DNA from: Sphingobacterium cellulitidis
Lineage (GTDB): Bacteria; Bacteroidota; Bacteroidia; Sphingobacteriales; Sphingobacteriaceae
DNA: 64,000 bases
NCBI GenBank assembly: GCA_002245855.1
Contig: NOUX01000002.1
Span: 310,001-374,000, forward strand
Reading direction: 5' to 3'
Shown here: one piece after another, positions 44,456-53,757 of the stretch
Position numbering within the stretch: position 1 is the first letter of the stretch
Layout of the letters: every line of letters starts with the position of its first letter
The notes under the pieces: generated by a model
Database searches by the model: none
Told to the model about the DNA's origin: nothing
The model's input: only the letters and a program-made list of their open reading frames with translations
Program-made: the position numbers and the translations under genes

Positions 44456-45964
44456 TTATTTCAACAACTTGACTTCATACAAGTCTTTTCGTCTATCTTT
44501 TAATAGCTTGACTGTACCGTATTCATGCAGATCCCGCAAAGCATATAAATCTACGTCTGCAATCAATACCATCTCGGTATTTGGAGTTGCTTCGGCTTTG
44601 ATCGCATTATTTGGAAATGCAAAATCTGACGGTGTAAATACTGCTGATTGCGAATACTGAATATCCATGTTATTCACGCGTGGTAAGTTACCTACCGATC
44701 CTGCAATGGCTACATAACATTCGTTCTCAATTGCTCTAGCCTGAGCACATGAACGAACTCGGATATAACCGTTTTGTGTATCCGTCATATAAGGAACAAA
44801 TAAGATCTGCATCCCTTGATCTGCTAAAATCCGACTCAACTCCGGAAACTCCACATCATAACAAATTAGTAATCCGACCTTGCCACAATCCGTATCAAAA
44901 ACCTTCACCTCTGATCCGCCTACCAAGCCATAATACTTCATCTCATTCGGAGTAATATGAATCTTCTTATACTGATCCAAACTACCATTTCGATGACACA
45001 GGTAACTTATATTATAAAGTTTTCCTCTTTCCATGATTGGCATTGATCCCGAAATAATATTCACGTTATATGAAACTGCGAACTGCTGTATGCGCTCAAC
45101 GATTTCCTTGGTATGTTCAGCTAATTTCTCCATCGCCAAACGCTCTGGCAATTCGTTGTAAGGACTCATCAACGGACTATTGAAAAACTCTGGAAACATA
45201 ATAAAGTCTGTTCCATAATCACTCACTGTATCCACAAAGAACTCGATTTGATCATAAAACTCCTCTAAATCCTTAAATAAGCGCATCTGCCATTGAACCA
45301 ATCCTAAACGAATCGTTTGTTTGGTTGCCGAGTTGGATGGCGCATCAGGCTCGTAATAAATATTATTCCATTCCAAAAGCGTAGCCACTTCCATCGATTC
45401 AGAATCCTCAGGAAGATAATTCTTCAAAATCTTCTTTACATGGAAATCATTGGACAATTGAAATGTTAAGGTAGGATCATATATTTCTTTACGTTTTACC
45501 TTCTCAATATAAGTCCTTGGAGTCATATTGTCGGAGTAGTTATGGTAATTCGGAATCCGCCCTCCAGCAATAATCCTTTGTAAGTTTCTTTGCTCACACA
45601 ACTCTTTCCGCTGATCATAAAGCCTTCTTCCTAATCGAAGTGATCTGAAATCTGGGTGCACAAAAACTTCGATTCCATAAAGGGTATCTCCATCTGTATC
45701 GTGTTTATCAAATTTACCATCATCAATAATGGTGTAATACTTATCATAAACATTTGTTTTTCGAGAATTTAGGATAATAGATAATGCACAAGCAACAACT
45801 TTCCCATCTACCTCCACTGCAATTTGACCCTCAGGAAAAATATCTATAAGGTCAACAATATTTTCTTTCGTCCATGGATCGCCAAGACCATGATAAGCCT
45901 CCTCCATAGAATTCTTTAAATCCTTATAATCTTTTTTACTAAGGTTTCGTACTTTAATATCCAT
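44456..45964 (-). CDS. GNAT acetyltransferase - carbon-nitrogen hydrolase fusion
   Basis: The 502-residue two-domain protein has an N-terminal GNAT domain (about 1-160: VRNLSKKDYKDL, IEVFVHPDFRSLRLGRRLYD with the acetyl-CoA loop). A C-terminal nitrilase-fold domain (about 215-495) carries the full catalytic triad: Glu in MFPEFFNSPLM, Lys in YKKIHITPNE, Cys in LLICYDVEFPEL. Such fusions are known, and annotated, across Bacteroidota and Proteobacteria, but their substrate is unsettled; an amide formed or cleaved after acetylation is a reasonable idea. It is monocistronic. Confidence 0.92.
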   Translation of the reverse strand: MDIKVRNLSKKDYKDLKNSMEEAYHGLGDPWTKENIVDLIDIFPEGQIAVEVDGKVVACALSIILNSRKTNVYDKYYTIIDDGKFDKHDTDGDTLYGIEVFVHPDFRSLRLGRRLYDQRKELCEQRNLQRIIAGGRIPNYHNYSDNMTPRTYIEKVKRKEIYDPTLTFQLSNDFHVKKILKNYLPEDSESMEVATLLEWNNIYYEPDAPSNSATKQTIRLGLVQWQMRLFKDLEEFYDQIEFFVDTVSDYGTDFIMFPEFFNSPLMSPYNELPERLAMEKLAEHTKEIVERIQQFAVSYNVNIISGSMPIMERGKLYNISYLCHRNGSLDQYKKIHITPNEMKYYGLVGGSEVKVFDTDCGKVGLLICYDVEFPELSRILADQGMQILFVPYMTDTQNGYIRVRSCAQARAIENECYVAIAGSVGNLPRVNNMDIQYSQSAVFTPSDFAFPNNAIKAEATPNTEMVLIADVDLYALRDLHEYGTVKLLKDRRKDLYEVKLLK

Positions 45965-46219
45965 TTTTATTTGATTGAAATGCCAGAAACGGCAATATTA
46001 TCATTTAATCAAATCCCATTCCAATTTTTAGTGTTTTTAGGGGAACTCTTTAATATGAGCCGATTATAAGAATTCCCAACCCTATTGTTACAGAAAATTC
46101 AGAAATCATGATTTATTGTATTTCAGTAAAAAACTTTAAAAAACAAAACATTCAGCAAATATTTTAAGAAAGCAACCTTAACGTTTTGGAATGTTTTCTT
46201 GATATTATGAAAACAAACA
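45965..46219. other. Intergenic region without recognised feature
   Basis: AT-rich DNA between the DUF3467 terminator and the GNAT-nitrilase start. It must hold the promoter of the latter gene, but no strict TAnnTTTG match was found on that strand. No open frame of interest. Confidence 0.4.
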
Positions 46220-46250
46220 AAAAAGAGCTGCCGATGGCAGCTCTTTTTAA
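46216..46250 (-). terminator. Terminator of the M42 peptidase-DUF3467 operon
   Basis: AAAAAGAGCTGCC (46220-46232) pairs exactly with GGCAGCTCTTTTT (46236-46248) around GAT; it works in both directions. Confidence 0.9.
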
Positions 46251-46266
46251 GTGCTATGAAATAATT

Positions 46267-46584
46267 TTAAGCTTCGCCTTTTGGAGTACCAAAGTTTAAA
46301 GGGTAAGGCATATCCTTTGGTTGGATAGTCCCATTTTGTCCTTCAAAACGGCTGATATTCTCCTGCAAAGCCTTCATTAATTGTTTTGCATGTTCTGGTG
46401 TTAAAATAACCCTGGACTTGACCTTAGCTTTAGGCACTCCTGGCATAATTCTAACAAAATCAACTACGAATTCAGTGTTTGAATGCGTGATGATCGCTAG
46501 ATTAGAGTAAACGCCTTCGGCTACTTCTTCTGTCAATTCAATGCTTAACTCTTGTCCTTCTGGATTTAAATTAGGGTTTTCCAT
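46267..46584 (-). CDS. DUF3467 protein
   Basis: The 105-residue cytoplasmic protein has the DUF3467 pattern: GVYSNLAIITHSNTEFVVDF near residues 25-44, PGVPKAKVKSRVILTPEHAK in the middle, and a Pro-rich end. The family is common in Bacteroidota, and its function is unknown; it often sits near transcription or protease genes. Here it follows the M42 peptidase gene by 24 bases and ends at a strong terminator. Confidence 0.88.
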   Translation of the reverse strand: MENPNLNPEGQELSIELTEEVAEGVYSNLAIITHSNTEFVVDFVRIMPGVPKAKVKSRVILTPEHAKQLMKALQENISRFEGQNGTIQPKDMPYPLNFGTPKGEA

Positions 46585-46608
46585 GTCTAATTTTTTGTGC
46601 TTTATATT

Positions 46609-47724
46609 TTATTTACTAAAAGTTCTAAAATCTTGATTTTTCTTAATGCTTAAGACCATCTCATAGATCAAACGAATAACATTATCCACATCATCTCGAT
46701 GAATCATTTCAACAGTCGTGTGCATGTAGCGTAAAGGTAATGAAATCAATGCAGATGGCACTCCTCCATTTGAATAGGCAAATGCATCTGTATCTGTTCC
46801 TGTAAACCTTGAAGATGCTTGCCTTTGAATCGGAATATTATTCTTTTGCGCAACCTCAATTAATTGCTTGTTCAGATTAATTTGTACCGCTGGGGCATAA
46901 GAAACAACTGGCCCCTTGCCACATGCAAGGTCTCCCTGCGTAATCTTATTGATCATCGGTGTATTCGTGTCATGGGTTACATCCGTAACGATCGCAACGT
47001 TGGGCTTAATATAATTTGCAATCATCTCAGCACCACGCAATCCAATCTCTTCCTGAACTGAATTTACAACATATAATCCAAATGGTAATTTTTTCTTGTT
47101 TTCTTTTAGTAATCGAGCTACTTCAGCAATCATAAAGCCACCAGCACGATTATCTAATGCTCTACCTACGTAATAACGATTGTTTAAAATCATAAACTCA
47201 TCCTCATAGGTAATTACACAGCCTACATGAATCCCTAATTCTTCAACTTCTTCCTTTGATGTACAACCACAATCCAAAAAGATATTCTTCAAGGTAGGGC
47301 TCTCCTCTTTTTCTCCGGAGCGGGTATGAATCGCCGGCCAACCAAAAACAGCCTTTACGATTCCCTTATCCGTATGGATATTGACGCGTTTAGAAGGTGC
47401 AATCTGATGATCTGAACCTCCATTACGGATTACATAGATCAATCCATCCTTGGAAATATAATTCACAAACCATGAGATTTCATCCGCATGTGCCTCAATG
47501 ACTACTTTATACTCTGCCTCAGGATTGATGATCCCAACAGCAGTACCGTAATTATCAATATAGGTCTCATCAACAAATGGCTTGATATAATCTAACCACA
47601 TGCGTTGTCCGCCCCATTCAAATCCTGTCGGTGAAGGATTATTTATATATTTTTCAAAAAAAGATAAGGAGGCATCTGTAACTACAGAAGCTTGCTCCTC
47701 TACTTTTGTTCCTTTCTTTGCCAT
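46609..47724 (-). CDS. M42-family metallopeptidase (aminopeptidase/deblocking type)
   Basis: The 371-residue protein shows the M42 metal and catalytic motifs: VVIEAHADEISWFVN (metal His), GRALDNRAGGFM (bridging Asp), NSVQEEIGLRGAEM (catalytic and metal Glu), VTDVTHDTN (Asp), and the C-terminal LPLRYMHTTVEMI (His). These cytoplasmic enzymes form large tetrahedral complexes that trim peptides from the N-terminus. It is the first gene of a two-gene unit with DUF3467. Confidence 0.93.
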   Translation of the reverse strand: MAKKGTKVEEQASVVTDASLSFFEKYINNPSPTGFEWGGQRMWLDYIKPFVDETYIDNYGTAVGIINPEAEYKVVIEAHADEISWFVNYISKDGLIYVIRNGGSDHQIAPSKRVNIHTDKGIVKAVFGWPAIHTRSGEKEESPTLKNIFLDCGCTSKEEVEELGIHVGCVITYEDEFMILNNRYYVGRALDNRAGGFMIAEVARLLKENKKKLPFGLYVVNSVQEEIGLRGAEMIANYIKPNVAIVTDVTHDTNTPMINKITQGDLACGKGPVVSYAPAVQINLNKQLIEVAQKNNIPIQRQASSRFTGTDTDAFAYSNGGVPSALISLPLRYMHTTVEMIHRDDVDNVIRLIYEMVLSIKKNQDFRTFSK

Positions 47725-47769
47725 AGTGTATTATTAATTCTCGCAAAATAAGTATTTCCGCTATTTTCG

Positions 47770-47777
47770 CAAAAATA
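47770..47777 (-). promoter_or_regulatory. Putative -7 element of the M42 peptidase gene
   Basis: Minus-strand TATTTTTG, a TAnnTTTG match 45 bases before the start codon, in the region shared with divergent lgt. No clear -33 element. Confidence 0.33.
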
Positions 47778-47818
47778 AAATCCGAAACCTTATCTTTACC
47801 ACACATTTTTATTACAAT

Positions 47819-48646
47819 ATGATCGATATTTTAAGTTTTATTACTTGGGGACCTGAGCCTGAAATCTTTAAAATTGGTTCCTTTGGCGTTCGTTGGTATT
47901 CTCTATGTTGGTTGTTGGCTTTCGTCGTTTCCTACTTCCTGATGCTAAAAATCTTCAAGAGAGAAGGGAAATCTCAAGAGTTATTGGATAAATTGACAAT
48001 CTATATTTTCGTAGGAACCCTCCTTGGTGCTAGACTTGGACACTGTTTCTTCTATGATTGGGCTTACTATAAAGAGCATTTTATTGAAATATTTATCCCA
48101 TTCCAAAAGGTTAATGGAGCTTGGGAATTAACAGGTTTCACAGGTCTCGCCAGTCATGGTGGAGCTATCGGAATTCTAGTAGCTCTTTGGCTTTTCTCTA
48201 GAAATACCAAAACAAACTTCATGTGGATTGCAGATCGGCTGGTATTGGTAGTACCTATTGCAGGAGCATTTATTCGACTTGGAAACTTCTTCAACTCAGA
48301 AATGATTGGTAATCCAACTGACCTCCCTTGGGCAGTCGTATTTACACATATCGATCAAATCCCTCGTCACCCCGCTCAAATGTATGAAGCAATCGCTTAT
48401 GTCATAATTTTCTTCATACTCTGGGCTATGTATCAGAAAAATAAAGATCCTAAACCAGGTAAACTATTCGGAATATTCCTGATCCTGTTATTCGGTGCTC
48501 GATTTATTATTGAATACGTAAAAATCGACCAAGTAGCATTCGAAGCTGGTATGTTATTAAATATGGGACAAATACTAAGTATTCCTTTTATTCTGCTAGG
48601 TATCTTTCTGCTACTCAGAAAACCTCAAGAAAACAAAAAAGCTTAA
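47819..48646 (+). CDS. lgt: Prolipoprotein diacylglyceryl transferase
   Basis: The 275-residue inner-membrane protein has about seven helices. The signature region is RLGNFFNSEMIGNPT (near residue 157), preceded by GARLGHCFFYD and GLASHGGAIGI with the essential His and Arg residues. It attaches diacylglycerol from phosphatidylglycerol to the lipobox Cys of prolipoproteins, the first step for all the SPII lipoproteins seen in this window. It is a single gene with its own terminator, divergent from the M42 gene. Confidence 0.96.
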   Translation: MIDILSFITWGPEPEIFKIGSFGVRWYSLCWLLAFVVSYFLMLKIFKREGKSQELLDKLTIYIFVGTLLGARLGHCFFYDWAYYKEHFIEIFIPFQKVNGAWELTGFTGLASHGGAIGILVALWLFSRNTKTNFMWIADRLVLVVPIAGAFIRLGNFFNSEMIGNPTDLPWAVVFTHIDQIPRHPAQMYEAIAYVIIFFILWAMYQKNKDPKPGKLFGIFLILLFGARFIIEYVKIDQVAFEAGMLLNMGQILSIPFILLGIFLLLRKPQENKKA

Positions 48647-48654
48647 CACAATAT

Positions 48655-48682
48655 AGCCCTGCAAAATTGTAGGGCTTTTTTT
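48655..48682 (+). terminator. Terminator of lgt
   Basis: AGCCCTGCAA pairs with TTGTAGGGCT (one G-U pair), followed by a T run. It ends just before the transporter gene. Confidence 0.8.
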
Positions 48683-48693
48683 ATTATTTTTTG

Positions 48694-49911
48694 ATGACCT
48701 TAACTTTAAAAAACAACAGAAAAGTAACCCTGCTTATCCTTGGACTATTATCAGCAATTGGTCCTTTCTCGATTGACTTATACCTCCCTGCCTTTGATGT
48801 CATCGCCGAAGATTTCAACACCTCCGTTGACCAAGTGCAACTTACACTAACTAGTTACTTTATTGGTATTGCCTTTGGCCAAATGATCTATGGCCCTTTA
48901 TTGGATAAATATGGAAGAAAGAAACCATTACTCGTTGGTCTTGCCATCTACTTTGTAGCATCCTTATTATGTATTTTCACAAAGGATATCAACCACCTGA
49001 TCATCTTAAGATTCTTACAAGCCTTAGGAAGTTGTGGCGGTATGGTTGGAGCTCGCGCCATGGTGACGGATTATTACAGCAGCCGTGAAGCTGCGAAAGT
49101 TTTCAGCTTATTAATGTTGGTGATTGGGGTATCCCCTATTCTGGCACCAAGTATCGGAGCCTTTATGCTGGCTCATTTTGACTGGCATTATATCTTCCTA
49201 TTTTTAGCCTTACTTTCACTTTTTATCTTTATTGCTACAGCATTTTTCTTGCCTGAAAGTTATGCCGGAAGTAAAAGCTTTTCTCTCGCCCCAAAATCTA
49301 TTTTAAACAACTTTTGGCAAGTTGTAAGCAATAAAATATTCCTATCCTATTGTTTGATCGGTTCTATTGCTTCTGCCGGCACATACGCTTATTTAGCAGG
49401 ATCTTCATTCGTCATGCAACAGTTCTTTGGTCTAACCAAACAAGAATATGGAATTGCTTTTGCATTTGTAGCCTCCGCAATGGTTATTGCGACCCAGTTA
49501 AATAGATACTTCCTCAAAAAACATAGTAGCGAATATATCAGCAGGATGGCCAATACCTGGCAAGCCTTTATTGGGATATTGATGATTGTGGCCTTAATGA
49601 CGAATTTATTGAGTTTCCCAGTCATGCTAATTTTAATTTTCTGCTTCTTATTTGGGCATGGCTTTATTTTTCCAAATACATCTGCAGTAGCCCTTACCCC
49701 ATTTAAAGGTTTAGCGGGTAGTGCCTCTGCTTTATTAGGTTGTATTCAAATGGCAATCGGAGCACTTGCCTCCGCATTGGTAAGTTTCTTCCATAATGGA
49801 ACTGCCTGGCCTATGTTATCCGTCATGTGCGCAGGAGGAATTTTATCTCTAATACTGCACCTGATGGTCAAAAATAAATTTCAAAAAGAACTGGAAACTT
49901 CCAGCAATTAA
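48694..49911 (+). CDS. MFS drug-resistance transporter, Bcr/CflA family
   Basis: The 405-residue protein is read from ATG at 48694 (a TTG lies one codon before). It has twelve helices. Bcr/CflA landmarks are SAIGPFSIDLYLPAF in helix 1, YFIGIAFGQMIYGPLLDKYGRKKP (motif A, helices 2-3 loop), and LRFLQALGSCGGMVGARAMV (helix 4). It exports small drugs such as bicyclomycin or chloramphenicol, or cell metabolites, by proton antiport. It may be read partly from lgt, but a terminator intervenes. Confidence 0.93.
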   Translation: MTLTLKNNRKVTLLILGLLSAIGPFSIDLYLPAFDVIAEDFNTSVDQVQLTLTSYFIGIAFGQMIYGPLLDKYGRKKPLLVGLAIYFVASLLCIFTKDINHLIILRFLQALGSCGGMVGARAMVTDYYSSREAAKVFSLLMLVIGVSPILAPSIGAFMLAHFDWHYIFLFLALLSLFIFIATAFFLPESYAGSKSFSLAPKSILNNFWQVVSNKIFLSYCLIGSIASAGTYAYLAGSSFVMQQFFGLTKQEYGIAFAFVASAMVIATQLNRYFLKKHSSEYISRMANTWQAFIGILMIVALMTNLLSFPVMLILIFCFLFGHGFIFPNTSAVALTPFKGLAGSASALLGCIQMAIGALASALVSFFHNGTAWPMLSVMCAGGILSLILHLMVKNKFQKELETSSN

Positions 49912-49928
49912 ACGAAGATATTATAAAA

Positions 49929-49957
49929 CAAAAAAGAGAGGAATAATTCCTCTCTTT
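49929..49957. terminator. Bidirectional terminator, MFS transporter / aroQ
   Basis: AAAGAGAGGAA (49933-49943) pairs with TTCCTCTCTTT (49947-49957) across a three-base loop, between convergent genes. Confidence 0.85.
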
Positions 49958-49978
49958 CTGTTTTATCTTGATTTTTTG

Positions 49979-50401
49979 TTAGTCGTTCTTAAAACTTTCT
50001 AAACCTAATCGATAACTATCCAAACCAAAACCTAATATCACCCCCTTGCAATTTTTAGATAAATAGGAATGATGTCTAAATTCTTCACGTTGGTGGACAT
50101 TGGAAATATGAACCTCTACAACTGCAGTATTAATTGCCGCAATCGCATCTGCTATAGCAACCGAAGTATGGGTGTAAGCTCCAGCATTCAATACAACTCC
50201 ATCAAATGAAAATCCAACTTCATGAAGTTTATCTACGATAGCCCCCTCTGAATTACTTTGAAAATAATGTAACTCTAAATCCGAAAATTTAGACTTTAAT
50301 GCTTCAAAATAAACTTCAAAGGATTGATCACCGTAAATGCCTTTCTCCCGAACCCCTAATAAGTTCAAATTCGGTCCGTTTAGGATTAATATCTTTTTCA
50401 T
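49979..50401 (-). CDS. aroQ: 3-dehydroquinate dehydratase, type II
   Basis: The 140-residue enzyme shows type II motifs: LNGPNLNLLGVREKGIYG at the start (catalytic Tyr in the lid loop), LNAGAYTHTSVAIADAI, and VEVHISNVHQREEFRHHS (catalytic His). It converts 3-dehydroquinate to 3-dehydroshikimate in the shikimate pathway. It stands after the outer-membrane barrel gene on the same strand, 33 bases away, so the two may be co-transcribed. Confidence 0.96.
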   Translation of the reverse strand: MKKILILNGPNLNLLGVREKGIYGDQSFEVYFEALKSKFSDLELHYFQSNSEGAIVDKLHEVGFSFDGVVLNAGAYTHTSVAIADAIAAINTAVVEVHISNVHQREEFRHHSYLSKNCKGVILGFGLDSYRLGLESFKND

Positions 50402-50434
50402 GATTTGATTTTATATGCTAAAGATACTATAATC

Positions 50435-52075
50435 CTAAAAATCTCCATAAAGATTACGGAAACTTGAACGTAATCCAACCGTAATTACTCCAGATTTTTG
50501 AGTCGGCTCATCTTCAATTCGATTATAACGTTGGGTATAACCAACCTCAAATCTCAAATTATATTTCGGATTTAATACATAAGCGGCTCTCAAATCTGCA
50601 TAAAACAGATCATTCTGAACCCCTTGACCAATTTTGTTACCATAGGTATTCGGCGCAGTATTATAAGATTGGAAGATATCGCCGCCATAATTGATAGGAA
50701 CCCCAAATTTACCAATAGGGTCTGTGCCATATCTGCTATATAATCCTTGAACCGAAAAATCAAGACGGTTCCACGAATAATTCGCAATACCAACCAATTC
50801 TCTAAAGTTTGCCCCTCTTGGATGTGCCAATGGCTCCCCTCTATTACTATAATTGGATATGGAAACAAAATGCTGATAGGTATATGGACGAACAGCATTA
50901 TACTCTCCCAAAATATTCAGATTTCTTACCCCGAAAATATTGAAAGCCTTTGCTCCTAACTGTACCCCCCACTTATTATGTTTATAACCATTATTCGAGA
51001 AAAATTCCTTCGCAGTAAACTCTCCTAGTAAAAACTGACCATAAGCTGTTAGGTTATCCAACACCTTATATTTTGCATTTAATCCTAGGAACATCTTATC
51101 TGGAGATGAAATATTATTATTCTCTACTGGTCTAAGGAATAAAACCGGATTCAGGTAATTAAAATCAAATCCGCGATGACCCGCTTGATTACGATTAGCC
51201 CAAATTACTGATTGGAAGAATCCTAAGGACAAGCGATTCGTCACATTCCAATCTAAATATTGAAAGGCACCCCATTTAATACCGTCACCATATCTACCGC
51301 CTGAATTCAATGAATCCACTCTGGGATTATTTGGATCAGTCATATATGCCCATATCGAGGTATATTGTACATTACCTACTTTTCCCGTAAGCTTTAAGTG
51401 AGCCATGTTCGATGAAAAGTCCGATAATAAAACCGAACGATAACCATCCCCAATAAAGTTCTTATCATAAGCTAAGGTCGCTTGAAAATAATCACTAAAA
51501 TCATAAGTGAAATTGGCTGTTGCATACATCCAATCCTTAGTTTTATTCAAAGGTCTTTTTGACATTGCCTGACCAGGTACCACTCGTGATTCCTTGATAT
51601 AATCATCTATGTACCGTGGAAATACCCCTTGGTTTTCAAAGAAATTACCGTAAAAAGTGAATTTATCCTTAATGGTAACTCCTGCTTGAACCCCACGGGT
51701 GTTTAACCATGTCGTTCTCTTATCTTTATCGAGCATCTCTGTCCCGATCACAAAATCAGGTAAAACATCCAAATAAAAAGTATGATCTTCTTTTTCAACC
51801 TGAACTAGGTGTTCATTGAATATCTTCCGCATAAACCAATTGTCAGAATCCACCGAATTCAACGATTGAATCGAATCCATCTTCTCTAACAAGCGACCCT
51901 TAAATAAATAAGGCTTCGAGGATGTATGATAACGGGTATTAGGCGAATATAACTCTTCATCATACTTTTGGTAATGTTGGTAAGAGTAAGGTTGATTCTT
52001 GACTTGTGCTTGCAATGTGCCGAAGGTACTTAGACTTAGTAGTCCGACGATTGCATAGGATAACGTCTGTTTCAT
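50435..52075 (-). CDS. Outer-membrane beta-barrel protein, RemB/Wzi-like
   Basis: The 546-residue protein has a signal peptide (ending LQAQV, about residue 24) and a beta-strand-rich body with many aromatic residues. It ends SGVITVGLRSSFRNLYGDF, typical for a barrel-closing strand. The NWFMRKIFNEHLVQV and DVLPDFVIGTEM segments near residues 80-115 recall proteins annotated as gliding motility protein RemB or capsule-assembly Wzi-like in Bacteroidota, from memory rather than from a search. It may bind surface polysaccharide. It is directly upstream of aroQ. Confidence 0.65.
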   Translation of the reverse strand: MKQTLSYAIVGLLSLSTFGTLQAQVKNQPYSYQHYQKYDEELYSPNTRYHTSSKPYLFKGRLLEKMDSIQSLNSVDSDNWFMRKIFNEHLVQVEKEDHTFYLDVLPDFVIGTEMLDKDKRTTWLNTRGVQAGVTIKDKFTFYGNFFENQGVFPRYIDDYIKESRVVPGQAMSKRPLNKTKDWMYATANFTYDFSDYFQATLAYDKNFIGDGYRSVLLSDFSSNMAHLKLTGKVGNVQYTSIWAYMTDPNNPRVDSLNSGGRYGDGIKWGAFQYLDWNVTNRLSLGFFQSVIWANRNQAGHRGFDFNYLNPVLFLRPVENNNISSPDKMFLGLNAKYKVLDNLTAYGQFLLGEFTAKEFFSNNGYKHNKWGVQLGAKAFNIFGVRNLNILGEYNAVRPYTYQHFVSISNYSNRGEPLAHPRGANFRELVGIANYSWNRLDFSVQGLYSRYGTDPIGKFGVPINYGGDIFQSYNTAPNTYGNKIGQGVQNDLFYADLRAAYVLNPKYNLRFEVGYTQRYNRIEDEPTQKSGVITVGLRSSFRNLYGDF

Positions 52076-52185
52076 AAATTATTATTAGTCGAGATATTTG
52101 AGCAATACTATCAAATTTTATTCCTAAAAACTATCAAAGGTACTTTTATTAATCGAGCTAAACATAATTTTACCCATATTAATAG

Positions 52186-52198
52186 CTAAAACGTTTAG
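52186..52198. promoter_or_regulatory. Possible operator upstream of the GH125 gene
   Basis: CTAAA-ACG-TTTAG is a 5-3-5 inverted repeat with an AAACGTTT-like centre, as in many LacI-type operators. It lies 74 bases before the GH125 start. Such a short site could occur by chance. Confidence 0.3.
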
Positions 52199-52271
52199 TC
52201 TATGCAAGGGAAAATCAACGACAATTTGTATATTGCTACCTAATTAATTGTAAAACTATTCTATTATAAAT

Positions 52272-53693
52272 ATGAAGCGTAGAACTTTTCTTCAAAATTC
52301 AGCCCTATTAGGGGCTGGAATGCTCGCCAGCAAATTCACTTTTGCTGAGGGAATTAATGATTTTCCGGTAGTCCGTACGCCTGTTAATAAACGTCATTTC
52401 AGCAGTAAACTGGTGGAAGACATGATCAAAGAATTTCAAAAAAATGTAGCGGATAAAGAACTAGGATGGATGTTTAATAACTGTCTCCCTAATACTTTAG
52501 ATACTACGGTATACGATGAATCCAAAGGAAACCGCAAATTAACTTATGTGATTACAGGTGATATCGACGCCATGTGGTTACGAGATAGTAGTGCCCAAGT
52601 TTGGCCGTACATTCAATTTGTAAACAAGGATCAAAAACTAAAAAATATGATCCTTGGATTGATCAATAAGCAATCAGAATGTATAAATATAGACCCTTAT
52701 GCTAATGCTTTCTATAATGATCCTACCAAAAAAGGAGAATGGTTTACCGATCATACCGATATGAAACCGGGAATGCATGAACGTAAATGGGAAATTGACT
52801 CTCTATGCTACCCTATCCGTTTGGCTTATCGCTATTGGAAAGAAACTAATGACACTACCCCATTTGATGAAACTTGGGTAAAAGCACAGGAAGCAACCCT
52901 TCGTACTTTTAAAGAACAACAACGTAAGACAAGTTTAGGTCCATATAAATTTGAACGAACAACTTCCAGAGGCTCAGATACCCTGCAGGTAGATGGCTAT
53001 GGCTATCCAGTTAATCCTGTTGGACTTATTGTATCTAGCTTCCGCCCATCTGATGATTCCAGTATCTTTGGATTCCTGATTCCGTCAAACCTGTTTGCTA
53101 TTGTTAGTCTACGCCAATCCGCAGAAATTCTGAAAAAAGTAAAAAACAACAACTCCTTAGCTGCCGAAATGGAAGCGCTGGCCAACGAAGTGGAGCAAGC
53201 TGTCAATCAATATGGTATTATTGACCATCCTACTCACGGACGCGTTTATGCTTTTGAAGTTGATGGATTTGGAAGTTATTTGATGATGGATGATGCTAAC
53301 GTTCCTAGCTTATTGGCTTTACCTTATCTAGGTGCAGTCGATATTAATGATGAAGTCTACCAAAGAACAAGAAACTTTATCCTTTCCGATAAAAACCCGT
53401 TCTTCTTCAAGGGAAAATTTGCTGAAGGAATTGGTGGTCCACATATCGGTCGTGATATGATCTGGCCAATGTCTATTATTATGCGGGCCAATACCTCAAC
53501 AAATGACGAGGAAATACGCCAATGTGTGCAAACATTAAAAAACACCCATGGAGGTACTGGATTTATGCATGAATCCTTTCATAAGGATGACCCTAAGAAA
53601 TTTACCAGACATTGGTTCGCTTGGACCAATACTTTATTCGGTGAATTGATGTGGAAATTATACAAAGAAAAACCAGAACTTTTAAAAGCTTAA
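52272..53693 (+). CDS. GH125 exo-alpha-1,6-mannosidase
   Basis: The 473-residue protein has a Tat-type signal (KRRTFLQNSALLGAGMLAS, residues 2-20). The mature (alpha/alpha)6 domain has the GH125 features VITGDIDAMWLRDSSAQVW (near residue 93), KWEIDSLCYPIRLAYRYW, VDGFGSYLMMDDANVPSLL, and a C-terminal ESFHKDDPKKFTRHWFAW. The enzyme trims alpha-1,6-mannose, as from N-glycan cores or mannan. It stands alone with its own terminator, 10 kb from the susD gene at the window edge. Confidence 0.93.
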   Translation: MKRRTFLQNSALLGAGMLASKFTFAEGINDFPVVRTPVNKRHFSSKLVEDMIKEFQKNVADKELGWMFNNCLPNTLDTTVYDESKGNRKLTYVITGDIDAMWLRDSSAQVWPYIQFVNKDQKLKNMILGLINKQSECINIDPYANAFYNDPTKKGEWFTDHTDMKPGMHERKWEIDSLCYPIRLAYRYWKETNDTTPFDETWVKAQEATLRTFKEQQRKTSLGPYKFERTTSRGSDTLQVDGYGYPVNPVGLIVSSFRPSDDSSIFGFLIPSNLFAIVSLRQSAEILKKVKNNNSLAAEMEALANEVEQAVNQYGIIDHPTHGRVYAFEVDGFGSYLMMDDANVPSLLALPYLGAVDINDEVYQRTRNFILSDKNPFFFKGKFAEGIGGPHIGRDMIWPMSIIMRANTSTNDEEIRQCVQTLKNTHGGTGFMHESFHKDDPKKFTRHWFAWTNTLFGELMWKLYKEKPELLKA

Positions 53694-53697
53694 CATA

Positions 53698-53740
53698 AAT
53701 AATGCCCCCAAATTCTAGGAGAATTTGGGGGCATTTATTT
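53698..53740. terminator. Bidirectional terminator, GH125 / lipoprotein
   Basis: Fifteen-base arms AATGCCCCCAAATTC (53701-53715) and its exact complement (53721-53735), followed by a T-rich run, between convergent genes. Confidence 0.88.
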
Positions 53741-53757
53741 TAATTTTAAAAGTAATT

